Shown in pieces: positions 12,000-25,885 of a DNA stretch of 64,000 nt (positions within the stretch are counted from its first letter, which is position 1; each line of letters opens with the position of its first letter). The translations under genes were made by a program, and so were the position numbers. This stretch comes from Mastigias papua. Its lineage: Eukaryota; Cnidaria; Scyphozoa; Rhizostomeae; Mastigiidae. The DNA is taken from NCBI GenBank assembly GCA_964019165.1, contig OZ025271.1, positions 14,363,759 to 14,427,758 on the forward strand, in the 5' to 3' direction. Below the pieces are notes generated by a model. That model made no database searches, had not been told where the DNA came from, and saw only the letters and a program-made list of their open reading frames with translations.

Positions 12000-14900
12000 T
12001 TGGGAATTGAACATGTGTTCTAATTTGGCCTCGTTTGCATTTGTTGATCATTGTGTCGATCGACAAAAGGATGGCTCCGAGGGCATCAGCCCCCTTCTAC
12101 CTCTCAAAAAACACCTGAGCCCCCTTACAGTTTTTCTGGCTAATGAATATTTAGGCAGACAAACAGAACAGATAGAATGTAAGAGCTACGAAACTGAAAG
12201 AGAGCAAGAATGAAAGAGAGCAGGAAAAGATGTCAGATTGATGACAATTAGGAGATCAATACAGCGAGAATAAAGACTGGATACAGACACCAGACTACCC
12301 GTTATAAAAGATTTCATTGCGAAGAACGAATGGCCACAAAGAACGATCGATATTCCAAAGCATTTTGGAATAGTGAGGTAGTGTCACTCGAAGTGGGACA
12401 GTGCCAGAAAAATTTATAACAGTGGCATGGCCCCTCATGGCCTTCCTTTGAAATGCCCCCGAGTACTCACTTAGGCAGTGAGAAAATGGTCTGGTTCGTT
12501 TCTTTTTGATTCTAGGACAACGCTCTTTCTTAATTTAAAGATAAGACAATCTAGAAAGAGAATGAAATCATTAATTTGCGTGTGTGACACTTAAATACTT
12601 TGACTGCTTTGCTTCAAAATGATTTGTTTTTAAGATTCTTGGCAAAGACATACCTTCAGCTTAGATATTCTTGGGGGGCAAAGAGGGGAAAATTCTTGTA
12701 GCTTGGGCAATGTTTCCGTACCCCTAGCTTTGTATCTTATTCTAAAGCAGTTTTTAAGTTCTATATCAACTGAGAATTATATGTCTATTAATCATCCTTG
12801 CTGTGGATGCTACAATAAATTACACACATAGCTGTGATAGGAGAGATCTTTGGTAAAAAGACGTTTGCTTTCAACAAGCATCCTGATTGGTGGAGATACC
12901 TCATCGCAAGCTCATTTTTAAGCACTAGGTTCAGTATGTGGGTTTCCACGTAGAACAGGGCATTTTTTAACATACAAACTGGGGGGGCAAATACCCCCCA
13001 GTCCTCAACTTGTCCCCCGAGTGAAGAAGTTTTAAACCCCAGAAAAATATCCCTTTTTGTATAGGTTCTCAGCTATGTTGTCAAACAACTACTGCTATCA
13101 TCATGTACGTTGTTGTAATAATTGCAAAACTTGAGATTTCATCAAAACTTGACATTTATAAACATTGTTTCCATATATATTATTTTAAATTATGCTTGTT
13201 GACCTACTATCACGTCCCTTTTTGAGAGTTTGCCCCCCCCCCCCAGTAAAAATATGTTAAAAAAGGCTATGCTATAGAAGGCAGTACGAAAATAATAGGA
13301 AAGTGTTGGTGAGATCCAAATGAAACAAATTGCAGAAAAGTAAGAGCCACTGGTAAATTAGATAAAACGCCAAAAATGATCAGCAATGGTGAAGTATCTG
13401 CTAGAGCAAACTTTCAAACGTCATAACACACATTTTCATTTCTAACGAAATAGTCAATAATCTCAAGGAGAGACATGAAATCTGCTCATCAAATTATTGA
13501 ATCATGGTTTCTTCATATTTGAAGGAAACCAAGTTGTGTGTTGTTCGGTAGAAATTCTCTCTAAGTATGTGTATCAGCTTTAATCAAAAATTGAAAAGAG
13601 CGCATTTATATATAAGAGCGCATATATGCAATTCCTTTGGGAGGGGATTTCTCACCCTCATATCCCCATGAAACCTTTGCCCTGTCTTCATGATCAGCGG
13701 TTGAATAAATGTAAACATTTCGAATATTATATGTATTCGAATCGATATGATTTAACCTCTTACTGATATATCAACCCCTTTTAAATACTTGTATGGCCTC
13801 TTTGTCATGTTCAAATGCTTATGGTTAAGACACCTTGCTTAGGTTTTTTTTTCTGGCATAAACATCGACTTTATTGAACAGAGAGCAATTTGCTAAGAAC
13901 TGATAAAATCATATCATAATTTGAAAGATACGATTGTTTACAAATGGATCCTACCTAATGGATTTAAAGAAATCGGGAGACTCAAACGCAAATCTTTAAC
14001 CATTACATACAATGAAAGATATAATAGGGGATAGGGCCATTGAACTTGAAGCATGCGATCATGTTGGTTGAAATCAATGAATACAAGTTCGCGCGTTGTA
14101 TCTTGCTGGTTGTTTGTTGTCAGTGCTGTGGAGGAGGCATCCACATAGAACATCATGTTTTTCCTGTTTGCTGCTCGTTGTAGATTGGAATACAGTGATC
14201 AATTTCTGCCTTGCCCAGACGGATAAACAAGGTATATGAAGAGAGGAAGGGAATTTCTAATATCCTTTAAGCCACTGTCAGATTTTCAGCATCGTGTGTG
14301 GTGGACTATATTCCCGCACCTAAATATGAATGAACAGTTGTGTAGTGGCAAATTTCTGACAAGGGGGCTCAATACAGAATTCTCTATGTGGTAAATTTTG
14401 AGACACGGCCCCTTAGAAATATGCAAATACAGTCAAGTGCATTTCTCGATATTCAACTGATTTTGCAATGAATTGGTCTTAATTTAAAACGTGAATCTAT
14501 ATCCGTTGCAACAAGTGAAAGCGAGAAAATAAAAGAAGTATTTCAAAACATTTGAAACTTGAAGTGATCCCCAAAGAACTCTTGAAAGATTAACAATGGG
14601 GTCCCAACATTACAACCCTGTTAATGAAAGTAAGAATATCATTGACGTCACCAACTCTACATCTGTCTTGTACAGCAGCGTCTATCTACCGCTGGATGCA
14701 TTTTTGTCTAGTCATGCGTTCATAATGCTTTTTACCATAAATATAGTAGAGTTATGATTTCTACTAGGCCCTATTTGCTGTTATTCAGTGATATGACTGC
14801 AATTGAAACACCACTGAGCCAAACATATCCCAGTGCACCAAACAGGGTGTGCCAAGTAAACCAGGTGAATTTCCCTGACTTTTCACAGATAGTTTCCTGA

Positions 14901-15024
14901 CAATACCTGACAATTCAAGCATTTTCTGTTTCATGTTCTGGTGCAATTGACACTTATAGTTTTGCAAATCTGAATACATGTAGGCATCTAGTATAGAAAG
15001 CCATGAATTATGGAGGCAGACAGG
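12000..15024. other. Gene-free stretch
   Basis: No supported exon. A G-tract/C-tract pair at 12979-13246 (ctgggggggcaaa at one end, tttgccccc..cag at the other) could be the ends of a ~268-bp MITE, but I see no target-site duplication. Confidence 0.4.
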
Positions 15025-17841
15025 CAGAGGCGGATCCAGAGATAAAACTGACTGCCGCACAGCACAAGAAACATATCAGCAAAAGGGCGTGGTCAAAAGG
15101 CTGTGCAGTGGCCACACCCATTTTTTACCAGTAGCATATATTTACGATTCTTGTGAGATTCGCTTCTCTTCCAGCAATCCTCCTATATCATACAATAGCC
15201 TTCATTCTTTGAAGTACGATAGTGAGCGTACAGTTATCGCAACAGCCTTAATTTGATTTTCTAATTGTCTTTCAAAATTTCATATCAAACTCATGTCTGT
15301 TCTATTTTGTTGGCTCAGCATAGAACAAAGAAAGTAATTGATTGGCTCTCCTGAAGTCTGTCAGACTTTTCTGGATCCATAACTGGGTATTACAAGTCAA
15401 AACATGAGTTTTCGGAACCATAGAGAAATTGTCTGTTATACACTAATACCTTAAATTATAAAACTAATAACCTTTCGTTTTCTCTAAAAGCCCACTATAA
15501 TTTACTAAATCAGTAATCAATGTACTTTTGATGAGATGGCTCCACCATTCAATTAAAATTCATTTTTCTGCATTTCATGTATGTACATTGCATTATATAA
15601 TGCAAGTCAGGACCTCTACTTGCTTGGATAACAAAACAGAAGAGTGTATGTTCCTAGCACCATAGTAGGACTGCCCAATGTAGACCTAAGTCAATTTATA
15701 ACAGTCTTCCTGACTGTAATCCATGATGGGGATGTTCTGTCTGGCACACAAGATGAGTGCCTTCAGTATAGACAAATGCTTATTGGCTTCAACTATATTG
15801 TCAACTGATTGCCTATAAGGTTTGGTCAAATGTTCAACATGACATTTCAAAATTTTGAGGAAAAAGCTTGTGGTCATAGGAGATAGTCTGTGAATTTGAA
15901 CATTTTTTCAAGCTCCTTCTACCTTATTTGGTCAAATAAGTATATAAGATGCATTCATTACCATATGGAATCTGAAGGAATTCATATCCATTCTTTGACA
16001 AAATGAAAGCAAGTGGAGACAAAAAGCAGCACCAATGAATCCAGAGTAAGAAGGGCAAAGGTGCAATGATAACAATGTAACAATGTAGGGATAAACCTTC
16101 TATTCTTTAAGATTGACACATAGGGCATCTAACCTTTGCACCTGGTTTCCAAATCTTCTCCACAATTTCAAATATGAAGCAATCATCTAGTGTCACAGTT
16201 CATAAAAACTGATGATAGCAAAATTGCACAAACTAGTAGGGGGGGGGGGCATTGATAGGGCTCCTTCCATACATTACATCATTATCACAAAAAGTAATAG
16301 TACTAACAGAGAAAAGATTCAATGAGGAGGTAAAGTATGGTGATAAAAAGTAATTTCTATAGAGTTTACATGGGAAAGAAAGTTTTATCTGCTTTCTTTT
16401 GAGTAACCAGAGAAATCCATATATGTTGTAACAGTGTAAGTAATCACAATAATGACTGCCACACACAGTATGGTATGGTTTAAAAGAAGAATCAATTTCT
16501 TTGGTGCTATTTCCTTCTCTACACAAAAGGAACCTTTTTGCATTCTCACTGCATATATTCTTAGGAGAAACTAGGTCATAAAAACACTGATAGACAGCTG
16601 ACTACCTGCAACTCCACCAATCTAAAGATATGGAGATACACTCCTTTTTATAAGAACCAGTACAATTGAGGTTACCGCTGGCTGTTCTTAATTTTTCAAA
16701 TTTTCAGTGTGAATTGCTCTTAATTTGTTCCTAAATGATTGGGGTGTAGGCAATTTAGACATTAGACAATACACCGTACAAGAGAACATTGGGTGTTTAT
16801 GAAACTGGTATTATTCACGTTGATGATTTGGGTGTTTCAAAGTTCCAAAAGTTACACAATTTGCTAAACAATAGACTAAATAATAGTAAACAGTCAGCTA
16901 TATAAGTAAATACAATGAAGCAAAAACAATTGCAATGTAACAAACAAAATTGGCCAGTGGATCTAAATGAAGATAGTCTAATGGGCTTAGGGAAAAATCT
17001 ACTTTCAAAATGTCACGTTGGATGATGCCATCTTGGTTCATAAAGTGAAATTAAATACCTAACAGGAAATATCCGCTTTGCCGGGGAGGATGCATAGTCT
17101 CTTCATTGGTACAAATCTTAAAGCGGACCTATCTCAGTTAGGCCACCATATTCAAGTATGAGCTTCGATATAACTTCCAAACTCATTGCATTGGATCTCG
17201 TGAATAAGATATCCAGTGAATTAGTAGACGTTAGTGAATAAACCCTCAGATAAAACTCCTTGTTGTCACCCAGTACGCGTATAATACAAGTGGGACAGGC
17301 TGATACTGTCCTCAGTTAGCCTGTCTTCCGTAACCAAATCTTTATAGACGTGCACGAGATGTAAGTCGAGCGGCATTGCACTACAGCACGACTTTCCTGA
17401 CTGCCGCTCGATTTTTAATCAAAAAGACCGCCTATTGTTTTCAAATTTGACATGCCGCTCGATTTTTTGATCAAACAGTACCGCCTATTGTTCTCATGAT
17501 TGAAATGCCGCTCGATTTTTTGATCAAACAGTACCGCCTATTGTTCTCACGCTTGAAATGCCGCTCGATTTTTTGAAGGCTAGACAATTACTTTGAATAG
17601 AACTGACATCTTACACAATGAATTTTGACATGGTCTACAAAGCAAGGCCTCCATAGCTCTATTGTTACCAAAAGGCTGCTCTATTGTCTGAGGTGCCGCA
17701 TCAAAAGTCCGATGTAGAACTACATTCTTTAAAGTCTATCGTGTTCGTCTTCACTACTCGGAAAGCAATGATGACGTCATGGTACGTAATATTTTTGACT
17801 GCCGCACAGGCGGCGTGTGCGGCGTCCTGGATCCGCCTCTG
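15025..17841. mobile_element. Non-autonomous terminal-inverted-repeat element, 2.8 kb
   Basis: Starts CAGAGGCGGATCCAG and ends with its exact 15-bp inverse complement. Just inside both ends lies a shared 'gactgccgcacag' motif in inverted arrangement. The direct flanks both read gacagg, a 6-bp match. The CAG(A/G)GGCGGATC end resembles that of the element at 28.9 kb, which has an 8-bp target duplication, so an hAT-like assignment is likely but the 6-bp flank is atypical. No transposase-like frame is present. Confidence 0.7.
17402..17577. repeat. 53-bp minisatellite, ~3.3 copies
   Basis: Unit begins tgccgctcgattttttgatc, with starts at 17402, 17453, 17506 and 17559. It lies inside the 15.0-17.8 kb element near its right end, where subterminal arrays are common in DNA transposons. 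Confidence 0.9.
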
Positions 17842-18359
17842 GACAGGTATGATACAAGTCACATGATTATGCCAGAATGGATCAAAGGACCCTGAAAGGT
17901 CTTCTCAAAAACCTTCGCATGCTGTTCAGAATTCACTCAAACATCTCTGACAACGGCAAATTTGAAATCATTTCCCTAGCATTTCCCTGTCATGATGTGA
18001 TGGCATAGAGGGAAGGAACAAGGCGGGCCCACGGCCCCCCTTAACAAAATTGTAACAGGGGCGCTGAAATAGCAAACTGGAAAGATTTATATGAAAAACT
18101 ATAGTGCGTTTCATCGTTGTTTCAGTTGAAAATAACTGCAAATCCAGTGACAGTTCTTCGAAGGAGGGGGGAGGGGGGAGGCCAAAATTAACAATCAATA
18201 TACGTAGTGAGTAAAATGTCAAATGAAGAGGAATAGCAGTGAAGAGAAAATCTGAGTAAAACTCTATTCAGCATTAAACAAACAAATCGATAATGCATAA
18301 TAATATTATAATATATATAATATAGTATGATACATTATACTACATTATTCTACGAAATC

Positions 18360-18600
18360 CATTTTCCCATCCTATACTGCTATCTCCCATTCGTAATTGC
18401 CATCAAACTTGAATGAATTAGGCTGGATGATATCATATTACATAATAACCAAAGGATAATCATATTACTAACAACCAAAGGGGCAATGGATGAGATGTGA
18501 TCGCTGGATGAGATTTATTAATGCCATGAAAGTAGGCTCAAAGCCAGCTCTGAAAAGACAGGGGGAAATCCAGTCAAGGGTGCCATACTTTAAAAGTTAG
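18360..18600. repeat. Dispersed repeat, also at 46.1 kb
   Basis: Shares 'attgccatcaaacttgaatg' and 'caaagccagctct' in the same order with about 46110-46280. Identity looks moderate. Element class unknown. The rest of 17842-20480 shows nothing else that I can support. Confidence 0.6.
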
Positions 18601-20481
18601 TAAGGGATCCCTTCTTTCAAGCGTTCGAGAGTATGACGTCATCAAAGAATAGCAACATTAACATATGCTGCTTACGTCATAATTTGCCTTTTACCCTTCT
18701 AGGCAAAATCATTGAACTGGCAAACAGGGCCTGAATTTTACAATTGAGAGAGCAGTGTCCCCTACGTGCCCCTTAGCTTTGTTCTTCGGCAATAGTCTGC
18801 CAGGAGATGAAATTTGATTTTAGAATGAAAGCACTTATGTCCCTCACAACTGGCATGTAGCCACAGTATTACGTCACATAGCACATTTAGAAAGTCTTCC
18901 AGTACGAAAACCATTCACAGGCACAGCGTCGGTAGTGGCGCTGGGGGGGGGAGGGGTTCAGCCCCCGCAACACTTTCTACCAGCCATTCATTTTTCTAGC
19001 CTTTATAACAGGTGAGGAGAATGCATATGCTCGCCAATTAAGAGAAAAATCTTGTCTATAACGTTTTCCTTTGTGACTGGCGATGCTATTGTAATGAAGA
19101 TTGGGCGATCTGCTGTTCGAGTTACACCTGTTAGAGTTTTCTAGCCGCCCACTTTTTATCTGTAGCCCTCCCTACTGTCTATTTGGCAGCGCCGTGCCTG
19201 ACAGACAAATTGAAATCCTTTGGACAGTGGACGAATTCAGACATATTTAACCATTATGAAACTGATTGAATTAGGAACTGGGGGGAACTTGGGGGTTCGT
19301 TGCCCACAAATTTTACAACAGCTGAAAACTTCCCCTAAAATCTTCCATTAGATCACTTGCAACAAACGATAACCAATCATCATTGAATAATGTGACAATC
19401 ATGCTAGCACATTGTAATAAGAAAAAGTCTCAGATATATAAATTAACGGAAGAATCCTTTGCCATAAACTTTCCTTTTCGTAATTGGGGTTTAGGCATTA
19501 AATTGACCAATGTAATGGTATAATTTGAGAGGTATCCCCAATGGTTAAATTAGCAATCTTATTTTACGTCAATGGATTCTCAATTCCAAATTGCAAGTCA
19601 CGTGGCCACATGGATGATAGTCGGCGCAAAACAACGGCCTAATTACGATATAATCTACCAACATTAATTGCTACACGACAAAAGCCATGGGTAAAACGGT
19701 GTATACTATCCACCAGGTGATTTTAAGTTGGTTTCCATCCAAGATTAGGATAAACGATGTTGCACATGCAGATTCATTTAAGTATTTTTACTTTACTTAG
19801 CAGAGAGGTAAAGAATGCTAAAAACATGCTAGATACATATAAGTGCGAAGCAAAACTTAAATTTCTTGAATTACTACCATTAAAGTATATCGATACTACA
19901 TCAATTAGTTGAGCACTTCACTACCAATGCAATCGTCCAAAATGATGAGCAAAAATGACTCCAGATGATGTTAATGTGTAATTCTCCTCTGGTCCTCTTG
20001 ATCTTTCACAACAAATAATGACTGTTTCTATCCACTTAGATCATCCAACTGAACATCTGATCAGATAGTAAATCAAAAAATAAGCTTGATAGAGTTACTG
20101 AACACTATGGGGGAGAGGGGGAGAGTCCCCTTTGTTGTATTCTTCATCTGTGCTCTTTAACGCTGGCCTAATGGATCCGGCCTAATGTTGTGATGTAGTC
20201 TTATCTTTGCCTCTGTTTCAACTTGAGACTGATTATATTGTTAACTAGAGCTTGTCCTTGTTAGTATTTTACTGCATGGGCCTCATACTCCATCGTCATA
20301 GCATTAGCGGCAACCCCTTCAACATATATACAGGAGTTGGAGGACCAGTGAATGCACCCTTTTGTTGCAAATATGTAATAACTCGTAAAATTGCCTAGTG
20401 TAAAACAATGATGACGATAGCAATATGATGGAAAAATGTCGAAAATTCATAGCACAAGAACAGCACAGTGAATCATGTGAA

Positions 20482-20709
20482 TTACATCATGTGATTCATC
20501 ACGTGTAGGATGAAGATGAGGATGATCCCGACGAAAGTATAGGCGAATAAGTAAGCTATGCCCCACAAGATGGAGAGTACAGTACGAGGTTTCTCTTTGG
20601 AATATATTATCGAACACTTTTCTCCTCTATTCAAAGCATTGAAGCTATGCCTAGTCAAAACTTCAGGGTCTGATATGAAACCACGAATTATTCTCACATC
20701 GGCCATCAA
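20482..20709 (-). CDS. Hypothetical 75-aa single-pass membrane segment
   Basis: An open frame from an ATG with a non-biased composition: a soluble N-terminal part (FISDPEVLTRHSFNALNRGE), a basic KEKPRT stretch, then one hydrophobic segment LWGIAYLFAYTFVGIILIFI before a stop. It could be the terminal exon of a membrane protein or a chance frame. No family recognised and no partner exon found. Confidence 0.25.
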   Translation of the reverse strand: MMADVRIIRGFISDPEVLTRHSFNALNRGEKCSIIYSKEKPRTVLSILWGIAYLFAYTFVGIILIFILHVMNHMM

Positions 20710-20799
20710 TTCTCAGCAGCCCTCAAGCTTATCACAGACTTTCAATCACATCTTGTTAAAACTAACAGTATCTAGACTGAAAAGCATTATCATATGATG

Positions 20800-23500
20800 C
20801 ATCATTAGACCATTCCAAAAGTAGAGAAACATTATAAGAGTTTTTAGCCAGCTCTTCTTCCAAAAGCAACAGGCTCCTATGTATTTCAAAGGGGTTGACA
20901 CAATGCTAGAACAACTGAGCAGGGAGCAAGATAGCTGTAAATCTATTTGCGTTATGAATAGTGTTATGAATTGCTATAGAAGAAATATATTATATAAATT
21001 CTAATTGCTTAAAGATCAAAGAGCTGGAATTTCAACGTGTCAGTTGTGCATTTTTAGTGTAGTACTCTTCGGTGTCTAATTCCAGACAGGGGTAGAATTA
21101 GTGGGGGTTTGGAATATTCTAGACAATTCCATTTAATCTGGGATTGGAATTAGCAGGGGATTGGGATATGCGCAATCACATGAATATTAGAATTTAGAAA
21201 ATTGTTCTAAGCTGGTTCGTATTCTCTAACGTACAGCAAAAAGTCCCTTACAATTACAGCTTCAATATTTCGGTGCAACAAGTAAAAATACTGAAAAGTC
21301 AGTTTGAAGCAATAGGAACAGGAAAATTATTTTGCTATGAAAAAAGACCTAGAGTAGAAGTCTGTTTAGTAATAGTTAGTTAAGAACATTGACGATACAA
21401 ACGGTTCTTGCCAAGAGGAATTAGTCTTGTTTCGGCTAATTTATACACTAGGTCTTCTAAAGCTAATTGCTGGGGGCGGTACTAATAAGACTAGAAGGTT
21501 GACAACACTTTGAAAAACTAATCAGCAGAGTTGAAGGCAATAAGGCACAATAGAGTAATCAACACATCCCTGGCTGTCTTGCGTCAGGGGGTCAAAAATC
21601 ATAAGCTGCTAATTGACTAAGTAGAAGCAGCAGACAAGCCTAGCCTATGATGTAGGTAAATTCTTTGATAAGTTCTTATGGAAAAATTTGTTTTCAGCAG
21701 GCAGACAAATGAAAACGGAGATTCCTTCTCAAACAAGCCCAGAAAAATTCAAAGATGCTACCATTCACGTCAAACACTTAAACGACAAGCTTGATAAACA
21801 TCATGGAATATGCAGTGAAAATGACTGTAAATTTATTGCTTCCAAGTTAACATGAGAGCTTTACTTCTGATTCGAAATTTGCATATTTCAATATTAAGAT
21901 ATCAGCCCCTTCAGACAATGTCGTAGAGAGATTTTGTATTAGTTTGTCAGCAAAAATCATAAAAGAAATCTTACTGTTTGGATCTGTGCCTTTTATGGGA
22001 AGGACGTACATAGAACTTATTTATTTCAGAAAGTCATTTCTCAAGCATACAACTGACTAATTTCTTAGGGCTGGAGCACTATAGCCCCCCTCCCAGTTTC
22101 TCAAACATTGGCCTGTCTTGCAGATAAATTTTTATAGAAAGTCTTCATCAGTACTAATAAAACGACTTATTCGTATTTTCATATATAACAACATCATCTA
22201 CATAACTATAAATATACAAGCTGTACCCACATTGCATATGAATATACATAAGAAAATAAATCAATAATTTACTTTTCTTAAATGTAAGCGTTATGATTAG
22301 TAGCTTTATCAATACTAAACTTCTACAGCATGTTAACACCCACCAATTGATCACTTGAAATAAATCGCACGTGAAGCTAAAATGACGCCCAAAAGACTTT
22401 TGATACAGGTTTTAACTTAAGTATGTGCTAATTAAGTAGTAACAAGCATACCAAAAGAAGGCCAGGGTTCACCAACCCAGTCCCCGTGGGCATTTTTTAC
22501 CATCAATAACCAGATCTGCCACCCAAAGACCGGTTCCAAAAAGTAAAGGAAGTTGTGCAACTTTGTAATAGTAGAGGTGCATTTGTTAAAAGTGGTAATC
22601 TTTTGCATTGGACCAAACTGAATACGTCTAGCTCAATTCTTGGCTTTGTGCTCACATTACTTCATCCCAAAAAGGGAGCTAAATGAAACAGAGGTAGACA
22701 CAAGCAGATCTCTGTGGCCCCATTGAAACTACTCCATATTTGAGAAAAACAGATATGTTCAGCTGCGCTTTTGGCTCTGCATTCAGAATATTCTAATATA
22801 AGATGAGCATTCAATCAGAGTAAGGAAAACGGAGAAGTATGAACGTGTTCTTAGTTTCAAAAAGGTTGGTGATCCCATGCACAAACTATAACAAATCGCA
22901 TTTGAGGAGCATAGCCCTATCAGTGAATAAGTCAAAATCTTTGTCGTCATGTCATTTTCAATATGATCTCTTACCACAAACATGCCTACATAATGTTTTA
23001 TGTGCACTAGTTTTGTGTTGTAAGCATAGCTCTGGTTCAGCTGAACCGTAATCATACGGAACTATTTTCAACCTTTTACTCTATAAGTGTGTTTATTCCT
23101 ATGCCTATTTTCAACTTAAACCTAGGGTGAAGTCAGGTCAATTTCGAGCACAGGATGCATATTGTCAAATTATTGCTTTAAGTTTTGCATTTCTCTGTGG
23201 TAGCAATTGCTTTCCCTTGCAGCCCATCAACATAATATGCACAAGAATTTGGATGAGATATCGATTTTAGCAGTTCTGAGAGTGTTTTCTATTTTTCACT
23301 ATAGGGCATCATTACGTCTATCTTTATATTTTATCCTGTGTATACCAACAATTACTATGTTTATAAACCAAATAGTGTACTTTGAGATTGGAGAATTCGT
23401 AACGTTCTCTTTTTATCAACTAAAAAATATAACATATTCCTAGCGCTCCAAAATAAAGGTGAACACATGACCAGCTGAATACGTGCTAAAACATATTGCC
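20800..23500. other. Gene-free stretch
   Basis: I see no exon, repeat array or element boundary that can be defended here. Confidence 0.4.
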
Positions 23501-23503
23501 TAG

Positions 23504-23570
23504 TGTGTGAATGTGAGTGTGAGTGTGAGTGTGAATGTTAATGTGAGTCTGAGTGTGAGTGTGTGTGTTC
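23504..23570. repeat. (GTGTGA)n-type microsatellite
   Basis: Short imperfect run of gtgtgagtgtgagt and variants. Confidence 0.85.
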
Positions 23571-23719
23571 CGTTATATTTATTATGTGAACAACATCAAA
23601 GTCAGGTTGTCTTTCTATTAGAAGATGGATAGACAAATCTGACCGGGTTTCACACATTTCCATGGTCTCCACTGAGTAAGATAAAATATCAGCTAGACTG
23701 TATCCGATCTGTAGTCAAT

Positions 23720-24075
23720 AGCTTTCCAATCTACCAGCTAGAAGAACAGCAGCAGATTGTTTAGTTGGTAGCCCCTAACCCCCGATGTACCATTAAGGAT
23801 ATCAGAGACCGTTTGTGTAGATGATCCCTTTTAGCCTTCTAGATTCATTATGAAACACATCTTAGGTACAGTTTTCCCAATCAGCAATAAATAACCCTCA
23901 ATCCACCAGGAATGCACCACATACAGTTTGTCCAATCAGTAACCCCTAGTCTATTTCATTCACCAGGAAAGCGATCACATAGAGCTTTTTTGGCACGTAG
24001 CTCTAACCTTCTTGATTCACCACAGAAGACATCAGCTACGTGTTGTCTGAATGGTAGTCCATAACCACATCGGCC
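23720..24075. repeat. Decayed ~58-bp tandem array
   Basis: Five or six units of about 58 bp can be lined up on the motif 'attcaccaggaa(a/t)gc..cacatacag..tttgtccaatcagtaacccctag', best between 23,850 and 24,050. Divergence is high. The minus-strand frame at 23956-24297 runs through it. Confidence 0.45.
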
Positions 24076-25208
24076 CAACAGCTGACCACTGGTCATCTGA
24101 CTAGTATTACCAGTGATCGTCATTAGATTTGAGCAAATAATCTGCTCTCTTGTGAAATAAGAAATTCCCAAAGAAACTTCGGGTTTATTTCCAAACCTTT
24201 TTGACTTAACCCGAATCATCCTACAAAAACAAAAGTAAATATTCAACACAGTGCTACTTGAATGATCCCTGTGTCCTTCATACTTTGCCAAAATCAACTA
24301 CTGTATGCAATAACGAATCCCTGGATGGAAATATAATGGTGTCCCTATAAAGAAAACTACATCACATTGTCTTCTGCCAATAGTATGGCATCTTACGTAT
24401 ATTTAGGTAACTATGTGTGCTTGGACAAGTATGGAAAATGACAAAACAATAGAAATGCCGAATTCAGTGATTCCCATTTGCTACATCATATAACTATGCT
24501 CAACGTGCAATTGCGGGTTGAGGGCATATATGGAGGTAGAAAAAGGATGATACACGGAAAAGGAAAAGGATGTTTTTTGATATTGTGTTACATGCTGCTT
24601 TGTGGTCTAGGACCGAGCGTGGTTGTTTAGATTAGGTCAGACCAATATCTGTGTAAATCTCTCTTTAGATTGAAGTTTGAAAACAGCGGGTATGGACATA
24701 TAAGAATCAATTGCCTAAAAGTGAAGGTGAAATGGGGGATTACAGAAAGTGCCTTCATCACCATGGGGAACTTTGGCTGCCACTAAATGCACGAAAACAT
24801 AATGAAGGGCTCAAACTAAAGCAAAAGTGAATGGTGCCCGTGACTGTGGTCTTGCAGAAGAGATGGGTCACCGTGACTGCTGACAGGTGGTTTCAGTTGG
24901 TTACTAGCTGACAGGTGGTTTCAGTTTGACCGGCAAAAACCTCAAATTTTGAGCTCTGTAACAAGACACATATACCTAGGCAAATTCACACCAGTTAGGA
25001 GACATTGCAGGAAACCATAAGCGTAGCTAAGTTTCCAAATCTTCACAATGTTTTCTATGACAATATGTGTAGGTGTTCTGTACTACACAACATTACCGCT
25101 ACAACAACAAATGCAAGGAATCTTGGCCACTGTCAGTATTGTATGTCTTAGAAGATCGTCAAGAGCATAAAAGTGGACCCCGAATGTAGTAGATCTTTTT
25201 TAACTTAC

Positions 25209-25268
25209 TGGGGTTTGAGAAGGTGCATCATCTTCAGAAATTTGAGATCCTGATGGTAAAGGATATGC
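25209..25268 (-). CDS. Micro-exon of the PSQYx family, copy f
   Basis: A 60-nt phase-0 exon between TTTTAG and GTAAGT, reading AYPLPSGSQISEDDAPSQTP. It keeps the length, splice signals and the PS..SQ...D.PSQ pattern of the copies at 2-5 kb and at 41/49 kb. Confidence 0.55.
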
Positions 25269-25475
25269 CTAAAAGAGAAAATAGCAAATATTTAATACTA
25301 AGAACATGTCATAGTGAGTATATTTTGTTAATTGTTTGCTGTATTGAATGGTGTAATTAGTAGTGTGTTATGATTATAAATGCGCAATATGATAGCGTGA
25401 CAGGGATATTTAATATCAATGAAGAAGAAAGTCAAAACGTTTGACAAATGTGAAATTTTTTCTTGACGCCAATAG

Positions 25476-25652
<177 letters not shown>

Positions 25653-25685
25653 ACAGTACTCATATATATGAATAATACTAGATAC

Positions 25686-25729
25686 CAAAGCTGCTTGAAT
25701 ATTGTTTCCACCGAGACACTGTTGAGAAC
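25686..25729 (-). CDS. Candidate exon ([10 protein letters not shown])
   Basis: After a TTACAG acceptor the frame reads [16 protein letters not shown], with a possible GTATCT donor. 44 nt, low support on its own. Included because it lies in line with the exons at 25886 and 25209. Confidence 0.3.
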
Positions 25730-25885
25730 CTGTAATGAAAACATAGCCATAAGCTTGAACAGCTTGCAATGGGTACAATAATGCAGTTTAACTATAAGTT
25801 ATCTTAATCGTACAATGCCTTTGTACGCAAATTTCCACTTCAAGCAAAAATTGCAAACATTGCAAAAGAAGAAGATGTCACTTAC

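Noticed and set aside
12979..13246. Possible MITE bounded by ctgggggggcaaa and tttgccccc..cag
   Set aside because: The match is mostly homopolymer and the flanks are not duplicated.
18930..19200. Possible MITE with ggcgctg/cagcgcc ends and G-tract
   Set aside because: Only about seven bases of inverted match and no target duplication.
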